From: Rhyzopertha dominica
Lineage: Eukaryota > Arthropoda > Insecta > Coleoptera > Bostrichidae
Reading direction: 5' to 3'
DNA: 64,000 bases
Assembly (NCBI GenBank): GCA_025024175.1
Contig: QCXZ01000001.1
Coordinates: 2,232,001-2,296,000, forward strand
Positions 12,716 to 24,480 of this stretch are shown here, piece by piece. Within the stretch, counting starts at the first letter, position 1, and each line of letters starts with the position of its first letter. The notes under the pieces were generated by a model. That model worked only from the letters and a program-made list of their open reading frames with translations. It was not told where the DNA came from and ran no database searches. A program made the position numbers and the translations under genes.

Positions 12716-13311
12716 CGAAATATATAAAAATAAGGGCGTAGAGTTACTAGACTTTTAGCCGAAGGAAACACAAAATTTAACATTATGCTAAATTTGTTGT
12801 TTTATTTCTAGTTAGTCCTTCTAAGTACTAATTCTTAATTGAAACTGAAAAAAATCAATTAATTTCACTGCTACTGTTTCTATGGGAGATTGATTTCCAC
12901 ACAAAGAAACGCAAATAGGAAATTTCCATTTGCGCTAAGTGGAATTACTTTTTGCTTGTGCGGTGTCGACGTCATCAACGAGCGTGCATGGAACCACTGG
13001 TCGATTAAGCAAACTCGAACGTTTCATTTTTCCTCGTCGATCCACAAAGCACCTGGAAGGGTATACACCGAGGCACGTACATAAATAACCAAAGCTTGAA
13101 CCACGGAAGGGGCAAAACCAAAATAACAATGCCCCCTTCGAAGACAAACCGCGGCCACCTCCAGGAAATTCGGAATTTAAATGTGGGGCGCAACAATGGT
13201 TCCCTAATATATGGGACACTTAACAATATTACTTCCCCCACCTATGGTATTCTCGCGGAATATGGGCCCGCAATATATTCCGTCTATACGTGAAATCAAT
13301 GTGTTCAGTTG

Positions 13312-13325
13312 GTTACCTTGGCAAC
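13312..13325. promoter_or_regulatory. X-box (RFX-binding) motif 1
   Basis: GTTACC TT GGCAAC fits the X-box consensus GTNRCC-N(0-3)-RGYAAC at every position. RFX factors bind such sites upstream of ciliary genes in animals. Confidence 0.55.
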
Positions 13326-13331
13326 TGGACT

Positions 13332-13345
13332 GTTGCCACAGCAAC
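13332..13345. promoter_or_regulatory. X-box (RFX-binding) motif 2
   Basis: GTTGCC AC AGCAAC is a second full consensus match. It starts exactly 20 bp after the first, about two helical turns, so both would face the same side of the DNA. Confidence 0.55.
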
Positions 13346-13460
13346 AGCATGTAGCTGCGCCGACGCCGACGACGCTGCCACGCAGGACGTCGGTCGCCTG
13401 TGTTCGGTTGTCACCGGCGGTGCGCAAATTTTTCCCGCGATCATTTCTCCCTGACCTGAT

Positions 13461-15175
13461 TATTGTCAGATTGTTCTGAATGAGAAAATGCTCCTCAAAG
13501 GGTTTTGGGTTGTTATGGCTTAGGGTTTCTTGATTTTAAACTGAAAGAGTGTTAAGTTATAGCTTGAATGTACAACACGTAATTCACGGTAGGTTATACT
13601 GATCCTAAGTAGTTATTATGCTTGTAAAGCCATAGCCTCCTATATTACGACTGTAAGGACGGTGAAGTTGATCATCAAGGAGACAACGGTACTAACTCTA
13701 ACTAATATAAGTATAAATACGCAGCTTTTGGTCTAGGGGGGGGGCAAAGCAGGAACGTCTTGTAGAGTATAATTTAACATAAACAGAAATAATAAACGTT
13801 TATAAGATATAGGTACTTAAGTAATTAATGAAGTATTTATTCCATGATAATCTGCGTGGATTTTCTTTAAGGCGACTTAAAACATCTTCTGTGAAATAAA
13901 GACCCAAATTATTTATATGTTTTCCATGTACACTGATCATACAAAGCCCCTTTATTACTAATTCAGTTATTGATGAACTTAGTTAGGTTAGTTAGTTAGG
14001 CGCATTCAGTTGCATCGCTCTCGCGTTCAACAAAAGATGAGTTGATACATTTTATTTGGGAGAATTAAGATCTGTGATCCACATAATGTATAATGATATC
14101 GTACGAAGTACCAAGGGAACATAAATTTCACCTTAAAAATTCTACTAATTAGTAGCATTAGAAATTTAAGCTAGGAGTTCATTTAGGTGCTAAAGATACA
14201 TTTGTAGAAATTTTTACTCCCCAGGGAAAGAGACTCGATGGATAACTAACATTACTAAAACTCAGAATGGCAAATGCCTCAGCATTATGCGTCAAGCCAA
14301 CCTTCTTAGATCGCCAGTGCATTGCCTTCAAAAATTAACCAACTACTTAATATTTTAACCAAATTAAGCTTCATTTAAATAAACTGAAATATATTTAATT
14401 GCATTTTTAACAACACACCAGGTTTTAATTCGTGCTGATAATGCTTTTACTGGATTCCTAAAACTTATATTAAATAAATTGACTTTCATTGAGAATTTAG
14501 AAATTAGAGTTATCACCGGATATTTGACAGATTGTGATGTGATTCCATATAACAGTAGTTAGTTGGACAATCTTTATATAAAAAGGTAGAAGAACTTAAC
14601 TAAGCAGGAATCGTGTTATGACTCATCCTGACCAAGATAATCTTTTAAAACTATATCCGCCCTAAGATAACGATTCGTAACAACAAGAATGTTGAAGTTA
14701 TAGCTTCAAAACGCACATGGCATCGAAACCATTTGACAACGACTTATTAGAGATACGATTACTAAATGATAATCGAACTAGCACTACAGCACAACAGGTG
14801 TGTAAATTATCCTATCTATTCAATATTTCATAGCCTAGCTTTAGTCACATCACATTTGAATTTACTCAAAGTGTGATTTGATTAAGTAAGTATATTTTAA
14901 ATGTGATTCCTTTTAAAGACAATTAAAATTGAAAGAGGGTCAAACAGTTCATTGCCACACTCTAAATATGGTTGTTACTTAAGAAGGTGATTAGCAAACA
15001 TTACGATGCAAGCCGATACATAATTGCTAATAGTAGTAAATGTAGTTTTGAGGATTAAGTCATTTTCAGTTTTGCTTTACCCCTGCTGATTTACATAAAA
15101 CTTGAGTTTAATTAAGATCACTCTCTATTTTGGATTATTCTGTTTTGCATCCCCACTATTTTTTTGTGTAATAAG
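13461..15175. other. A/T-rich intergenic DNA
   Basis: Nothing recognised apart from a 9-G run near 13736-13744. Confidence 0.45.
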
Positions 15176-15179
15176 TTCT

Positions 15180-15410
15180 TGCAATGGATCACGAGATTAT
15201 CGTAGATGTTCTTTAAATTCCGGCGATGACGTAATTTACTTGTGGAACCCCAAAACCCTCACAGCTATGCCCATGTCCTAAATGGTTCACGGTCTCTTCA
15301 TTATGACTTTCAAAAATCATAGATGCAACCTTTGCTGTTGTATCTGTAAAGGTCAGTCCTATACTCCTATATACTTTTACTGTATCCCGCCCAGGGCAGC
15401 AGCAGGATCT
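15180..15410 (-). pseudogene. Possible ornithine cyclodeaminase/mu-crystallin-like exon relic
   Basis: The minus strand is open for about 70 codons after a splice-acceptor-like TTGTTTACAG (near 15410). It reads DTVKVYRSIGLTFTDTTAKV near the middle. That stretch resembles the (V/L)FKS(L/V)G....D..AA block near the C-terminus of mu-crystallin/ornithine cyclodeaminase proteins, which bind NAD(P)H and reduce ketimines or deaminate ornithine. The rest does not extend the match, the frame soon ends, and no neighbouring exons were found. It could be chance or a retrocopy relic. Confidence 0.2.
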
Positions 15411-15414
15411 GTAA

Positions 15415-18260
15415 ACAAAGTTTATTCACGCTCATAAATGAAATTAATCATGAAGGTAATAATATTTTCATATTAAAGGAACAGAGATCTTACATAATGA
15501 AAATAAAACAACATACATCATATTTACAGGAAAGCACTAATAAGAACAACCTACCAATAGCAGCTAATTACTTTCTTATAAAATAAATCCTTATGATAAC
15601 TGTATAATTAATCGTTTTAAACCTACTCTTTATTCGCATAAATGCTTATTACATGCTGCACCACACATAAAATCTAATGAATTAAGATTCAGCTATCAGG
15701 AAAAGTTTTATTCGGCCAATGTATAATAATCCGCCTATAGATATTGTGTCAAATTACAAAAGCATACTTTGACATAAAATATAGGAAATCTCTTTAGAAG
15801 AATCCTTTAAATTATCTAGCACTAGTCCAAGTATCCGAATTTTAGCAGGTTCCCCAAATATACAACAAATGTCCTTATAAAGCATTTTTTGAACGGCAGG
15901 CTATGTTTGTAACGCCCTGTTTATTTGTGCAGTTATAGTAAATACAGCAAAATAATTTAACAACAAATGTATACACATCTCATTAATCTTACTAACGAAC
16001 AACTACGGGTTCCCCCAAATTTCTTTCGTAAATTGGACGCGTTGTCTATTGGTATCGAATATATTCTTTATTCGTTCAAAATCATCCCGAATAATATTCG
16101 ATAGGGCTTAAATGTTATTTGTCTTCAGAGTTTATTAGTTTCCTAATCAAATATATGTTTTTTTAATAATATAGACAATTTTGATAGCGAATAAAGAAAT
16201 AGATAAATGTAGTTTGGAGTTTGAAGTTTGCACAATATGATGATGAGCAATCAAATAGTCAAATCTCAACCCAATGTTGATGCGATGCAATGGGACACAA
16301 CATATATGGGTCAGTAGGCTGAAATACATGTGAAATGTTTAGAATGTGAAAAACACTAAATTATATATACGAAATTAGTATATAAAATGATTTCAAAATG
16401 TTATGAAGCAGTAACTGTGTGTGTGGCATTGCTTTTGGGTTGATAATCTTATTATAGACTTATAAACTTGAAATAAGAAGTTATCCCATAGTTTTTAGAA
16501 TTCATTGCGATTAACACGCCTTTCTTAGAACTGTTGGAATTTTTTGATCTTATTCAAACGTCATTTTGAAAATCATATAAATAACTAACGCGTACAGTAA
16601 CCAAAAATCTAAAAATAGTCCGGTAATCTGTACTTCTACTTTGCTTGATTCAGTAGATCGGTCATAACGATATTTTTGGCGAGTGAAGTGGTTATTTATT
16701 TTCGTTTGGTTGGCAAAGCTATTGGCATTTGCCACCAGCCTCCACATAGGGCTAGGTCAGTTAAGAAAGTAGACGATACTCAGAAAGCTTGGCGAAATGT
16801 TGTATTTGTGAAACCAAAATCGCCAGTCTCGCGTGCTTTTCTTATTTACTAATTACTAATTGTCTATAGTACAATGTTCCATTTTTAAATGGCTTACGTA
16901 TTCGATTTATATTTACAACTGTTCAGTATACACGTTGAAAATTATTTCCAACGTCACTACTAACGACTAAGCAAGAAGTTTCAATATTAACTATAAAAAC
17001 AACAACAGCAAATTTCAGAAGCTAATAGTTAATTTTAATTACAAATGAGCGTCAGGGTCACCCAAAGTTACATTTTCTCAAAATAATTATTTAGCTGAAT
17101 ACGCATGGTAGCAGCTTAAAAGACGTTAATGCCAATTTAAAAGCTTCCGAAGAAATATGCTATACAGTTTTATGTTTTCTGCAGGCAAATATAGTATAAT
17201 AATTTTAGCCGACCACGTTGCTTATGTTAGAAGGCTTTCTCATTATTTGCCGTATTTGCCAGCCTCTACAATGGTGCAATCTTGCAATCAGATTTAATTG
17301 TAATAAATTGTACAGTTGGAGCTATCTGACTTTCACTAAATACGTCATCTACGTACAGAAGAAAACTCGATGGTTTTCATAACGGTAAAAGCACACCTTA
17401 AAATACAACAACCTGTAGCCCGTGTATAAAAGGCAAATATTATTAATTTAATGATGCTTAAAGCTTTGACAGGAATCTATGCATATAAGGTGTCAGAAAT
17501 GTTAGACTAATTCCTTTAAAACAATCTAAATCGCTCTAAAAAGCAAAAAAATGTGTATTATTTTTAACTGACAAACAAAAACTGTCACGCAGGACTGTAC
17601 GTGAAGGTAAACAAATAACGACCCGGTAATATAAATTTATATTTTTGTAAATCTGCACCGAGGAGTCATAGCCAACTAGGAAAAAACGAAAGTTTGGTTT
17701 ATGTCTCAAAAAATGTTTTGCAATATCAAAAAAGTAATTCTATGTATAAACATCTACAAGAAAACATATTTTGCAAAAATTATATAAAAACCCCGGTCGC
17801 AAGAGGGCTCTTTCTTTCGGCTATAACGCAAAAACAAAAAAAATAATCAAAATTTTAGGTCGCTAAAACCTAATCCCTTTAGCTTTAATAATGACCAGTA
17901 GATCCAGGTAGTTGTTAATCCCGGATCGTTATCTTGGCTCTACCCGTGATGCTTAATGTGTCAATGCAACAATATCTCTTCCATGATGTGATAGTCGATA
18001 AGTAATTGTTAAACTGAACTGATACGTGTTTACAAAATTCTGTTACCTACTGCATTCCGGCTTCCACCATCCAAATCTCAAATACATTCGAGAATATCCC
18101 ACTGAGAGCTCCTTATTTTATTCAAAAAATCTACAGATCCACATTACCTAAGGAGCAATTAACAAGATTACAAGTCATCCCAAAGACTACACTTATCACT
18201 TGGCCCAATCATTCCCTTGTCCAGTAGAAATTTATGACCCCCGATAATTGCCCTTGTAGA
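15415..18260. other. A/T-rich intergenic DNA
   Basis: No gene, RNA or clear repeat recognised on either strand. Confidence 0.45.
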
Positions 18261-18264
18261 AGAT

Positions 18265-19715
18265 TTAATTTCTTAAAACCTGGGTAACCTCCAAATGAAG
18301 CAGGAAGTTACCGACCCATTGCCCTCCTGAGTGTCTGCTACAAGTTACTAGAGAAACTGTAGTTTCTAATAATACTCTACCAGAGAACAGGACCTATTAC
18401 TGAAGACTCACTCCTGAAGGAACAAGCAGGTTTTAGGAAGAACAGAAGTTCAGAATTTTGAATAATGGTCTTCCACAAAGATCGGTTCTGTCGCCTATTC
18501 TTTTCAACCTTTACATAAGTGACCTTCCAGTAACTCAATCGAGAAAATTTGTGTATGCAGACGACATGGCATTGGCTTTGCAAAGTACAGACTTTTCTGT
18601 ATTTGAACAAAACCTGTCAAGAGACATCGAGATGATGAATTGCTATTTTAAAACCTGGCGCTTGTGCCCTAATCCATTGAAGACAGAAGTAACTTGCTTT
18701 CATCTCAACAATCACCAAAAGAGGAAACAGCTTCAAGTTATGTCAAATAACATAATTCTTAAACATAACTTCTCGCCAAAATACCTTGGAGTGACCCCCA
18801 GATACGTCCCCAACGTACAAGAAACATCTAGAAAACGCCAGTAAAAAAATTACAGACTAGAAATAACATTCTGCATAAGCTTGCTGGTACAAGTTGGGGT
18901 GCAAATGCAAATGTACTCTGTACTTCTGCAACTGCCTTGCTTTATAGCACTGCTGAGTACTGCTGTCCTGTTTGAAAAAACAGTCGTCACGCAGGAAAAA
19001 TTGACACTCAGTTAAATACTGCAATGCGACTAATCACTGGAACAATTAAGTCAACTCGATTACCTTGGTTTCCGATTCTTTCAAACATCGCTCCTCCGGA
19101 GATTCGTAGACAGTTTGCTACATACAAATCTTGGCAAAAATATCAATCAGTTCCTAATGAGTTTCTGATTTCCCGAGATCTGCAAGAGCTACCTACAACT
19201 CGGCTAACTTCTAGAAAACCTCTGTGGACAGAAGATTTCCTTCGTGCTCCTTATACCATTAAAGATGGATGGTGTTCTGTATGGCAACTTAAGAAACATA
19301 ATATATTCAATCAGCAGCTTATAGACGATCCTACGGAAGAGGTAGCAGGAACTGGCCTCCCAAGAAGGTCTTGGGTCACTCTGAATCGGTCATGGGAAAT
19401 GCAAGTTTTTTCTTAATAAATGGGATTCATCTATCAACCCTTCTTGTTAACGTGGAGATCGCCTCTAAACAATTGGACATATGGTCAACAGATGCCCCCT
19501 TACAGCATGGCCTGGCGGTTTTGCGTCTATTCATGGTGTACTTTATCCAGAATAAATACATACATGTATGTATCTATTATGAATAAAGCGCAAATGCGAG
19601 ATCTCTTATCGTTGAATGAAAATATTTTTTCCTTTCAACACTTTTATGAAAGTCGACCGTAGTCGCATGAAATTAACAGTACTGTGTAACGTATTAATGA
19701 TTTTCATAGGAATAT
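18265..19715 (+). mobile_element. Non-LTR retrotransposon (LINE), copy B
   Basis: Same family as the copy at 119-1686, closely similar along its length. The left end reads LKPG then NEAGSYRPIALLSVCYKLLE, the classic start of a LINE RT. The segment between QAGFRKNRS and the palm (about 185 bp in copy A) is deleted at about 18450. The YADD catalytic motif is kept (KFVYADDMALALQS, about 18545-18585). The frame shifts after SPKYLGV, and the C-terminal zinc-knuckle region has lost a few bases at about 19388. The shared 3' UTR ends near 19715. Dead copy. No clear target duplication was found. Confidence 0.88.
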
Positions 19716-20590
19716 ATATAACCTTATTTCGGTTGGAATACTATACTAATTATGTTCTTTGCATAAAGTTATTTTATTTAACATTTACTATTATTTAGAA
19801 TCAGTGCCACTTCCCCAGTGTCCCAGTAAATAACATATACCTTTATTTATACGAAAATTATTTATAGGAAGTCACAAAATATGATATTTAACTAACCCCT
19901 TGTGAATACTCCACTCTAATCATTATCCGACTAAAAGCAACGGCAACACTAGAACCTTCTTCCTCATCTGTCCAATCTTGATGAACAAAGCACCATGAGC
20001 CGTGCTCAGCGAACTCCATCTAAGACTCCTCGCTTTAATGAGGTCTTGCTTATTCGAAATTCCTTCTGCGCGAACTGCATTTTCGCTGTTCCTTTTCCTG
20101 TGAGGGCCCTTTGTGCTGCACGGCTCCGAAACTTGTATTATTTTCTCATTTTGTTTTGTTTCTGTCTACACCCGATTACTTCCCCCACCGTGCAAAACCT
20201 TAGAGTAGGACTTCTCACACCAAAATCTCCATTTCAAAAGGGTTTTTAGGGATAATACTGTATGCCCAGATCAATAATTCGTGGGTCGGAAGCGGGCGAG
20301 CTTACCCGGAGCTGGACGAAAGCGGGCGTCAATAGGTCCCACAATATGTGTGAAGGGATGAGGGAGGGGGAGGTTATTTACTAATATCACTTACCAAGTT
20401 CAATAAATCCGGAATTCTATTTTCTTTTGCCATTGCAATTGGGTTTCCCGAATTTCTGAATGAAGTCACGTAGACTGAAGAGTTATGTATAATGCAATTC
20501 CCGACGGTCCTGTGCATCGGAATTGGAAAAACAGGAATACGATAGTTTACGACAGATCCTATATTGTTAATTTCTTGAGTAACTAACAGT
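19716..20590. other. Intergenic DNA, G/C-richer at 20000-20390
   Basis: No gene recognised. An 84-codon + frame (19995-20249) lies in a G/C-richer stretch, and GAAGCGGGCG is repeated about 35 bp apart near 20290-20330. Function unknown. Confidence 0.35.
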
Positions 20591-21070
20591 AATAATAACC
20601 TTTATTGACTACTCTTTCTAAATAAATGAATGCAATGATTGTAGCAGGCCAAGGGAAAGCAAACATAACATAAGGATACATAAGTACATGTATAGAACAA
20701 GTAAAATATATAAACATCATAACAAGATTGTTGAATGTAGGTTTACAACTGCAAAATATTAATTAACATTGTAGACGGTATCCTCAGTAAGGTCTTCTTA
20801 ATCAGATTAAGGTCCAACTTAGAACCATCGAAGATAACATACTGTTTCCTAAGCGAGAGATACGAATCTAAAATTTGTGGCGGCTCTTCTCTAATACCGT
20901 AGTGCTCCAGTTTTTTCTCTACCCCTTTCAGAGCTCGCAACTATATTCTATACGATTTTTGTTACAACCTGAACTATTAATGTGCCCTTTCTAAAACCAC
21001 ACTGTGTTATATACTTAATAATTTATTTGACTCGAAACAATTTACACCTCATTTCTTGAAGATTTATGCC
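20590..21070 (-). mobile_element. Second LINE family, RT fragment with 3' tail
   Basis: The minus strand reads ITQCGFRKGT (about 20980-21010) and, after a frameshift, KKLEHYGIREEPPQILDSYL (about 20850-20910), then SLRKQYVIFDGSK. This is the finger/palm region of a jockey/CR1-like reverse transcriptase. It jumps straight into non-coding sequence ending in AATAAAGGTTATTATTA-like bases (20595-20640), typical of a LINE 3' tail. The catalytic half and C-terminus are therefore deleted. Confidence 0.7.
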
Positions 21071-21635
21071 TTNATCATTAAAACATTAAAAAGATNTAAA
21101 AGTATGAAGCTGTTAACATCATAAATATCAGATGTAAAGATGTAAGGATTATGAACTGCATACAATACTTCATCCCCATACCACGCCAAATCTTAAAAAA
21201 AATTCCATTGTTGCACTTTATACGGAATTTTGTATTCCTTCCTTCCTGTCATAAACAAATTTTACTGTAGACATATTTAATTTTTTCAGTTCATCAATAT
21301 TATTAGTAATCTAATTCAAAACTTAACCACTCCCAACACAGTAAACTAATCAAACATAACTATATTCATTTAAGTATTTACTATCCTCAGAAGACAGTGT
21401 AATTAAAACGAACCTTTTCAAACCGTTTCAAAATATAAGTTACGTCGAATATAATTAGACTATATACTGACATTTAGGGTAAGTCAGGGTAAGATGGCTC
21501 AATATCTTTAGCGAAAATCGTAATGTTCATGGGCTTTACACAATTTTTAAAACTCATCTCATAAAATAATAAAAACATTTCAAGAACTTTAAATTAAAAA
21601 ATAAGCAGGCAAAAGGAACATTAGGTACCTTTCTT
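21071..21635. other. A/T-rich intergenic DNA
   Basis: Nothing recognised; N bases at 21073 and 21096. Confidence 0.4.
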
Positions 21636-21639
21636 CCGG

Positions 21640-22540
21640 TTGTCTTCTCTTAACAGCCTTCTCTAGACTATTTTTAATATTTTAGGGAGATATTAAGACC
21701 CTGCCAAGATTTCTAGTATTTTTGAGTCTCGCAGGCAGAGCCGAAATTGGCGAAATTTGGTCCAGCAGTTTTCCACAAGTCAAATTTGCTGTTGAAGTGT
21801 TCTTGCATCAAGTCGGATTGATTGACTCTGCTTGTCAATGCTTAGGTTTGGGGCTCGGAAGAAATCTGACAAGAGGAGTATTCTAGTAGAGTGGAAGGCT
21901 GAAAGAGAAAAATGCCACTAGCTTTAAATCCCGCGTCAGCATTGATAACGGTGCATGCCTTGCCCCAGCTCTCAGAAAGCATCTCACCGAATTGAAGGCG
22001 AAATAACTTTGATCAAATTTATGGGTAAAAGTCTTTAAAGACTTGAAAACTGCCCTGTCTAGAGGATAATGGTAATGAGTGGCATGATGAACATAAGCAA
22101 CAGATTTTCGTGGAATGAAATAATTCAGTCGTAAACATCTCAATGTTTTGGTTTGTTAAATTTCAGGCAAGACATTTAAAATGGTTTTCGGTTTCTTCCC
22201 GGTTCATTCCTAGGTCTCTTCTGCCTTCCTCAATGATGAGTCTGGATGATGATTTAGGAAGAAAGTAAACCAATCGTGGCAAGCTCTTTCTTTTGCTATG
22301 TTGAGTTTGTGTAGCAATTTAAGTTGGTCCACAAAGAAAAATGCAACCCTTCTTAAGTCTTCGAGATTTGACAATTTTAGTGCATTCTGTCGCCCAAAAA
22401 GGGATTCAGGGCTCATTTTTGGGTTTTACGAGGAATCCCGAAATCTTCAGCTGTAACTTTAATGGATGATTCGTTTCTTACCGCCTGCAACCATGACAGC
22501 ATATAATTGTCTTCCGACCAATAACCTGGAGGAGAAAACC
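21640..22540 (-). mobile_element. Pogo/Tigger-like transposase relic lacking its catalytic core
   Basis: On the minus strand the N-terminal part reads AVRNESSIKVTAEDFGIPRK (about 22430-22500), a psq-type helix-turn-helix. LSNLEDLRRVAFFFVDQLKL follows, then AKERACHDWFTFFLNHHPDS (about 22250-22310), the CENP-B-type DNA-binding motif. The next recognisable block is THYHYPLDRAVFKSLKTF (about 22030-22090), the PLD motif at the end of the DDE domain. After that comes EMLSESWGKACTVINADAGF-type sequence (about 21930-21990). The intervening DDE catalytic region is missing and there are frameshifts, so the copy is inactive. No terminal repeats were identified. Confidence 0.75.
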
Positions 22541-23160
22541 AGTTATTGGAACACGGCCATCTCTACCTGTATTATGATGGCCGTTACTCCCAATGTGCGG
22601 GATAGATGGCCACTTCCAAACCGGCAATTAAATTGTCAACAATGCTTTCAATTTTAGGCTGAGAATGAAGTTTTCTCCATTTTTGGTTCAAAACAAGTGC
22701 AGTTTGAATTCCAAAAATCAATATATTTGCGGCCATGTTGTAATTTTATTTTGTTAAAAAAAAACTCAGCTCCATAAACTAGGAACCGTCTTGTGTGCTG
22801 GATTGGGGCTCCAGAGTAATTGAATGTTTGTACGATGGCACACATAGTTATATGCAAAGCTCTACATCAAAGTATGCTGCAGTAGAATGAAGTGATTCGT
22901 TCACATTTTAGGCTTTTAGCAAAAATAAAATCTTGAATTATAGGAAGAGTTTTTAGAATGAACAAGCACTCACCCCATAATCAACACACTCCAACCATAG
23001 TGTACCATAGATACTGTTTCAGTTAATTCATTTAATAATTGAGCTTTGCGTTAATAATGCATGCAAGACGAGGCAGAATTCCCTCCATACACGATTCATA
23101 AATAATTAAACTGCACAAGCAAATTATCGGCAAAAAAACAATTCAAAACGCAATCCAAAG
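22541..23160. other. Intergenic DNA
   Basis: No gene recognised. A 67-codon minus frame at 22654-22857 has no known family; the pogo relic may extend into it. Confidence 0.35.
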
Positions 23161-23345
23161 CTGTCGCTAACCACCAATAGCACGACCTGGTGGACGTTGC
23201 CGTAGCGACGCGCTGCGTCACGACGTCTCCGCCAACGGCGCAGCGACGCTTGCCCGGAAGTGACCGATTCGGCACGATAAGTGCGGTGCTACTGCATTGT
23301 CTGATCGTTGAACAAATATACCCTCTCCCACGCATTGTATTTTCA
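23161..23345. promoter_or_regulatory. G/C-rich patch with X-box-like motif
   Basis: A CpG-rich stretch contains a CCAAT pentamer (about 23174) and GTTGCC GT AGCGAC at 23196-23209. The latter matches the looser X-box pattern RYYNYY-N2-RRNRAC but not the strict RGYAAC half-site. Possibly another small promoter; no gene can be attached to it. Confidence 0.28.
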
Positions 23346-23640
23346 GCAGGAGATGAATCTGTTTAGGGGGTTGCTCCGCTCGAATCGTTTGTGATTTGTG
23401 TCAAATTGGAACGACGTCGGGACGTTTGGTGCCATCTGTCAAAGGAATAGGACGAACACGTCTGCCGACGCTGAGCTTTTTTGCAGGGTGGACGATAAGT
23501 ATTAAGACAACAAATTGAACAAATTTTAAAAAACATTCGTAAATTAATAATGGATTTGGCTTCCATTCTTCCTAGTTAGCTGAAAAATTCTAGATTTCAC
23601 GCTTCCTACCAAATTATTTAATATTCTTGATTCCAAATTG
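23346..23640. other. Intergenic DNA
   Basis: Nothing recognised. Confidence 0.35.
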
Positions 23641-23644
23641 GCCC

Positions 23645-24225
23645 AAAATTTTTATAATGAATTTTTGAGTTCATTTATGACATACTGTCGGTTAGCCGCA
23701 TATGCTCGCCGAACTAAGATACCCCAAAAGTTTTCAATTGGGTTCATGTCAGGTGAACAAGACGGGCACTCTAATAATTCCACATTTTGGTTGGCAAACC
23801 AAGCCATCGACTCTCTACTGACATGAATCCTTGCATTATCTTGCTGGAAAATGAAATCTCGTTCGTAATTGTAATTTAAAAAAGGCATTAAATTTGTTTC
23901 AAGAACTTGAATATCCTCTCGACAGTTCATTCGTGTTGATGGGTAAGCCATTGTTAAAACGTCTGCTTTTGGAAAGGCATCCCTTATTTATTAAGGTTTG
24001 AAAGATACTCAGGTTCTGTCCTCAAATCTTGCCAATAACAACTCATACCATCTGGACCATTAAGATCAATTTTTTCATCAGAAAAGATAATTTGATATTT
24101 AAAAAAACATGGTTTATTTCGAGGTTTAATTGCCAGGTTTTGGTTTACATTTTACCAATTTCGATTCATCTTTTCACGAGCAAATTCCAAACGGGCTGTT
24201 TTATGGTGAGAATATTTCACACATC
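23645..24225 (-). mobile_element. Tc1-like transposase relic (catalytic part)
   Basis: The minus strand reads HHKTARLEFAREKM (about 24185-24225) and YQIIFSDEKIDLNGPDGM (about 24050-24105), with the first catalytic Asp. YWQDLRTEPEYLS follows. Then come STRMNC..IQVLETNLMPFL, FQQDNARIHVS with the second Asp, and SCSPDMNPIENFWGILVRR with the catalytic Glu (23652-23951). This is a DD34E Tc1-like DDE domain. A short segment between LSNLNK and the STRMN block is missing and there are stops, so it is inactive. The sequence immediately upstream (24230-24480) belongs to a different, mariner-type transposase. Confidence 0.85.
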
Positions 24226-24229
24226 TTTT

Positions 24230-24480
24230 GCTTTTGTTGAGCGTTTTTGGAACCAAACGAAATTTGACGCGTCTAAGACACGACAGATCTTCTAAAATTG
24301 TATTTTCGAAATGCCAACAGTATCAACAAGGTCTCTTATAGTTAATCTACCGCACAAGATCTTTGTTTGACTTATGCGTTGTTTATCAGTTAGGGTTGAT
24401 AATCGTAGGGGACGCTCTTCGTCCTCAACGCTTTCTGTGTCTTCCTTAAAGTCTTTGTACCACTTGTAAATGTTTTCTTA
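24230..24480 (-). mobile_element. Mariner-type transposase N-terminal relic
   Basis: The minus strand reads NIYKWYKDFKEDTESVEDEE then RP, followed by LTIRDLVDTVGIS and RRVKFRLVPKTLN. This is the paired helix-turn-helix region of a mariner transposase (pattern WYKRFK.GRE.VEDD.RPGRPST ... GISYGSVQ ... RRVAARFVPKLL). It is broken by stops. It abuts, in the same orientation, the Tc1-like catalytic relic at 23645-24225. Confidence 0.7.

Larger units (their letters stand above)
12880..13460. promoter_or_regulatory. G/C-rich island, candidate promoter region
   Basis: About 550 bp of CpG-containing sequence stands out from A/T-rich surroundings. It carries two perfect RFX X-box motifs (13312-13345). 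Short frames on both strands (for example 13096-13293 on + and 12935-13219 on -) look accidental: no known domain and no supporting splice pattern. The likeliest role is promoter or first exon of an unidentified gene, possibly a ciliary one, with coding exons not recognised here. Confidence 0.4.

Noticed and set aside
12935..13293. 65-94 codon frames in the 13-kb island taken as a gene
   Set aside because: No recognisable domain, no consistent splice sites, and frames of similar length on both strands; a promoter/first-exon reading is simpler.
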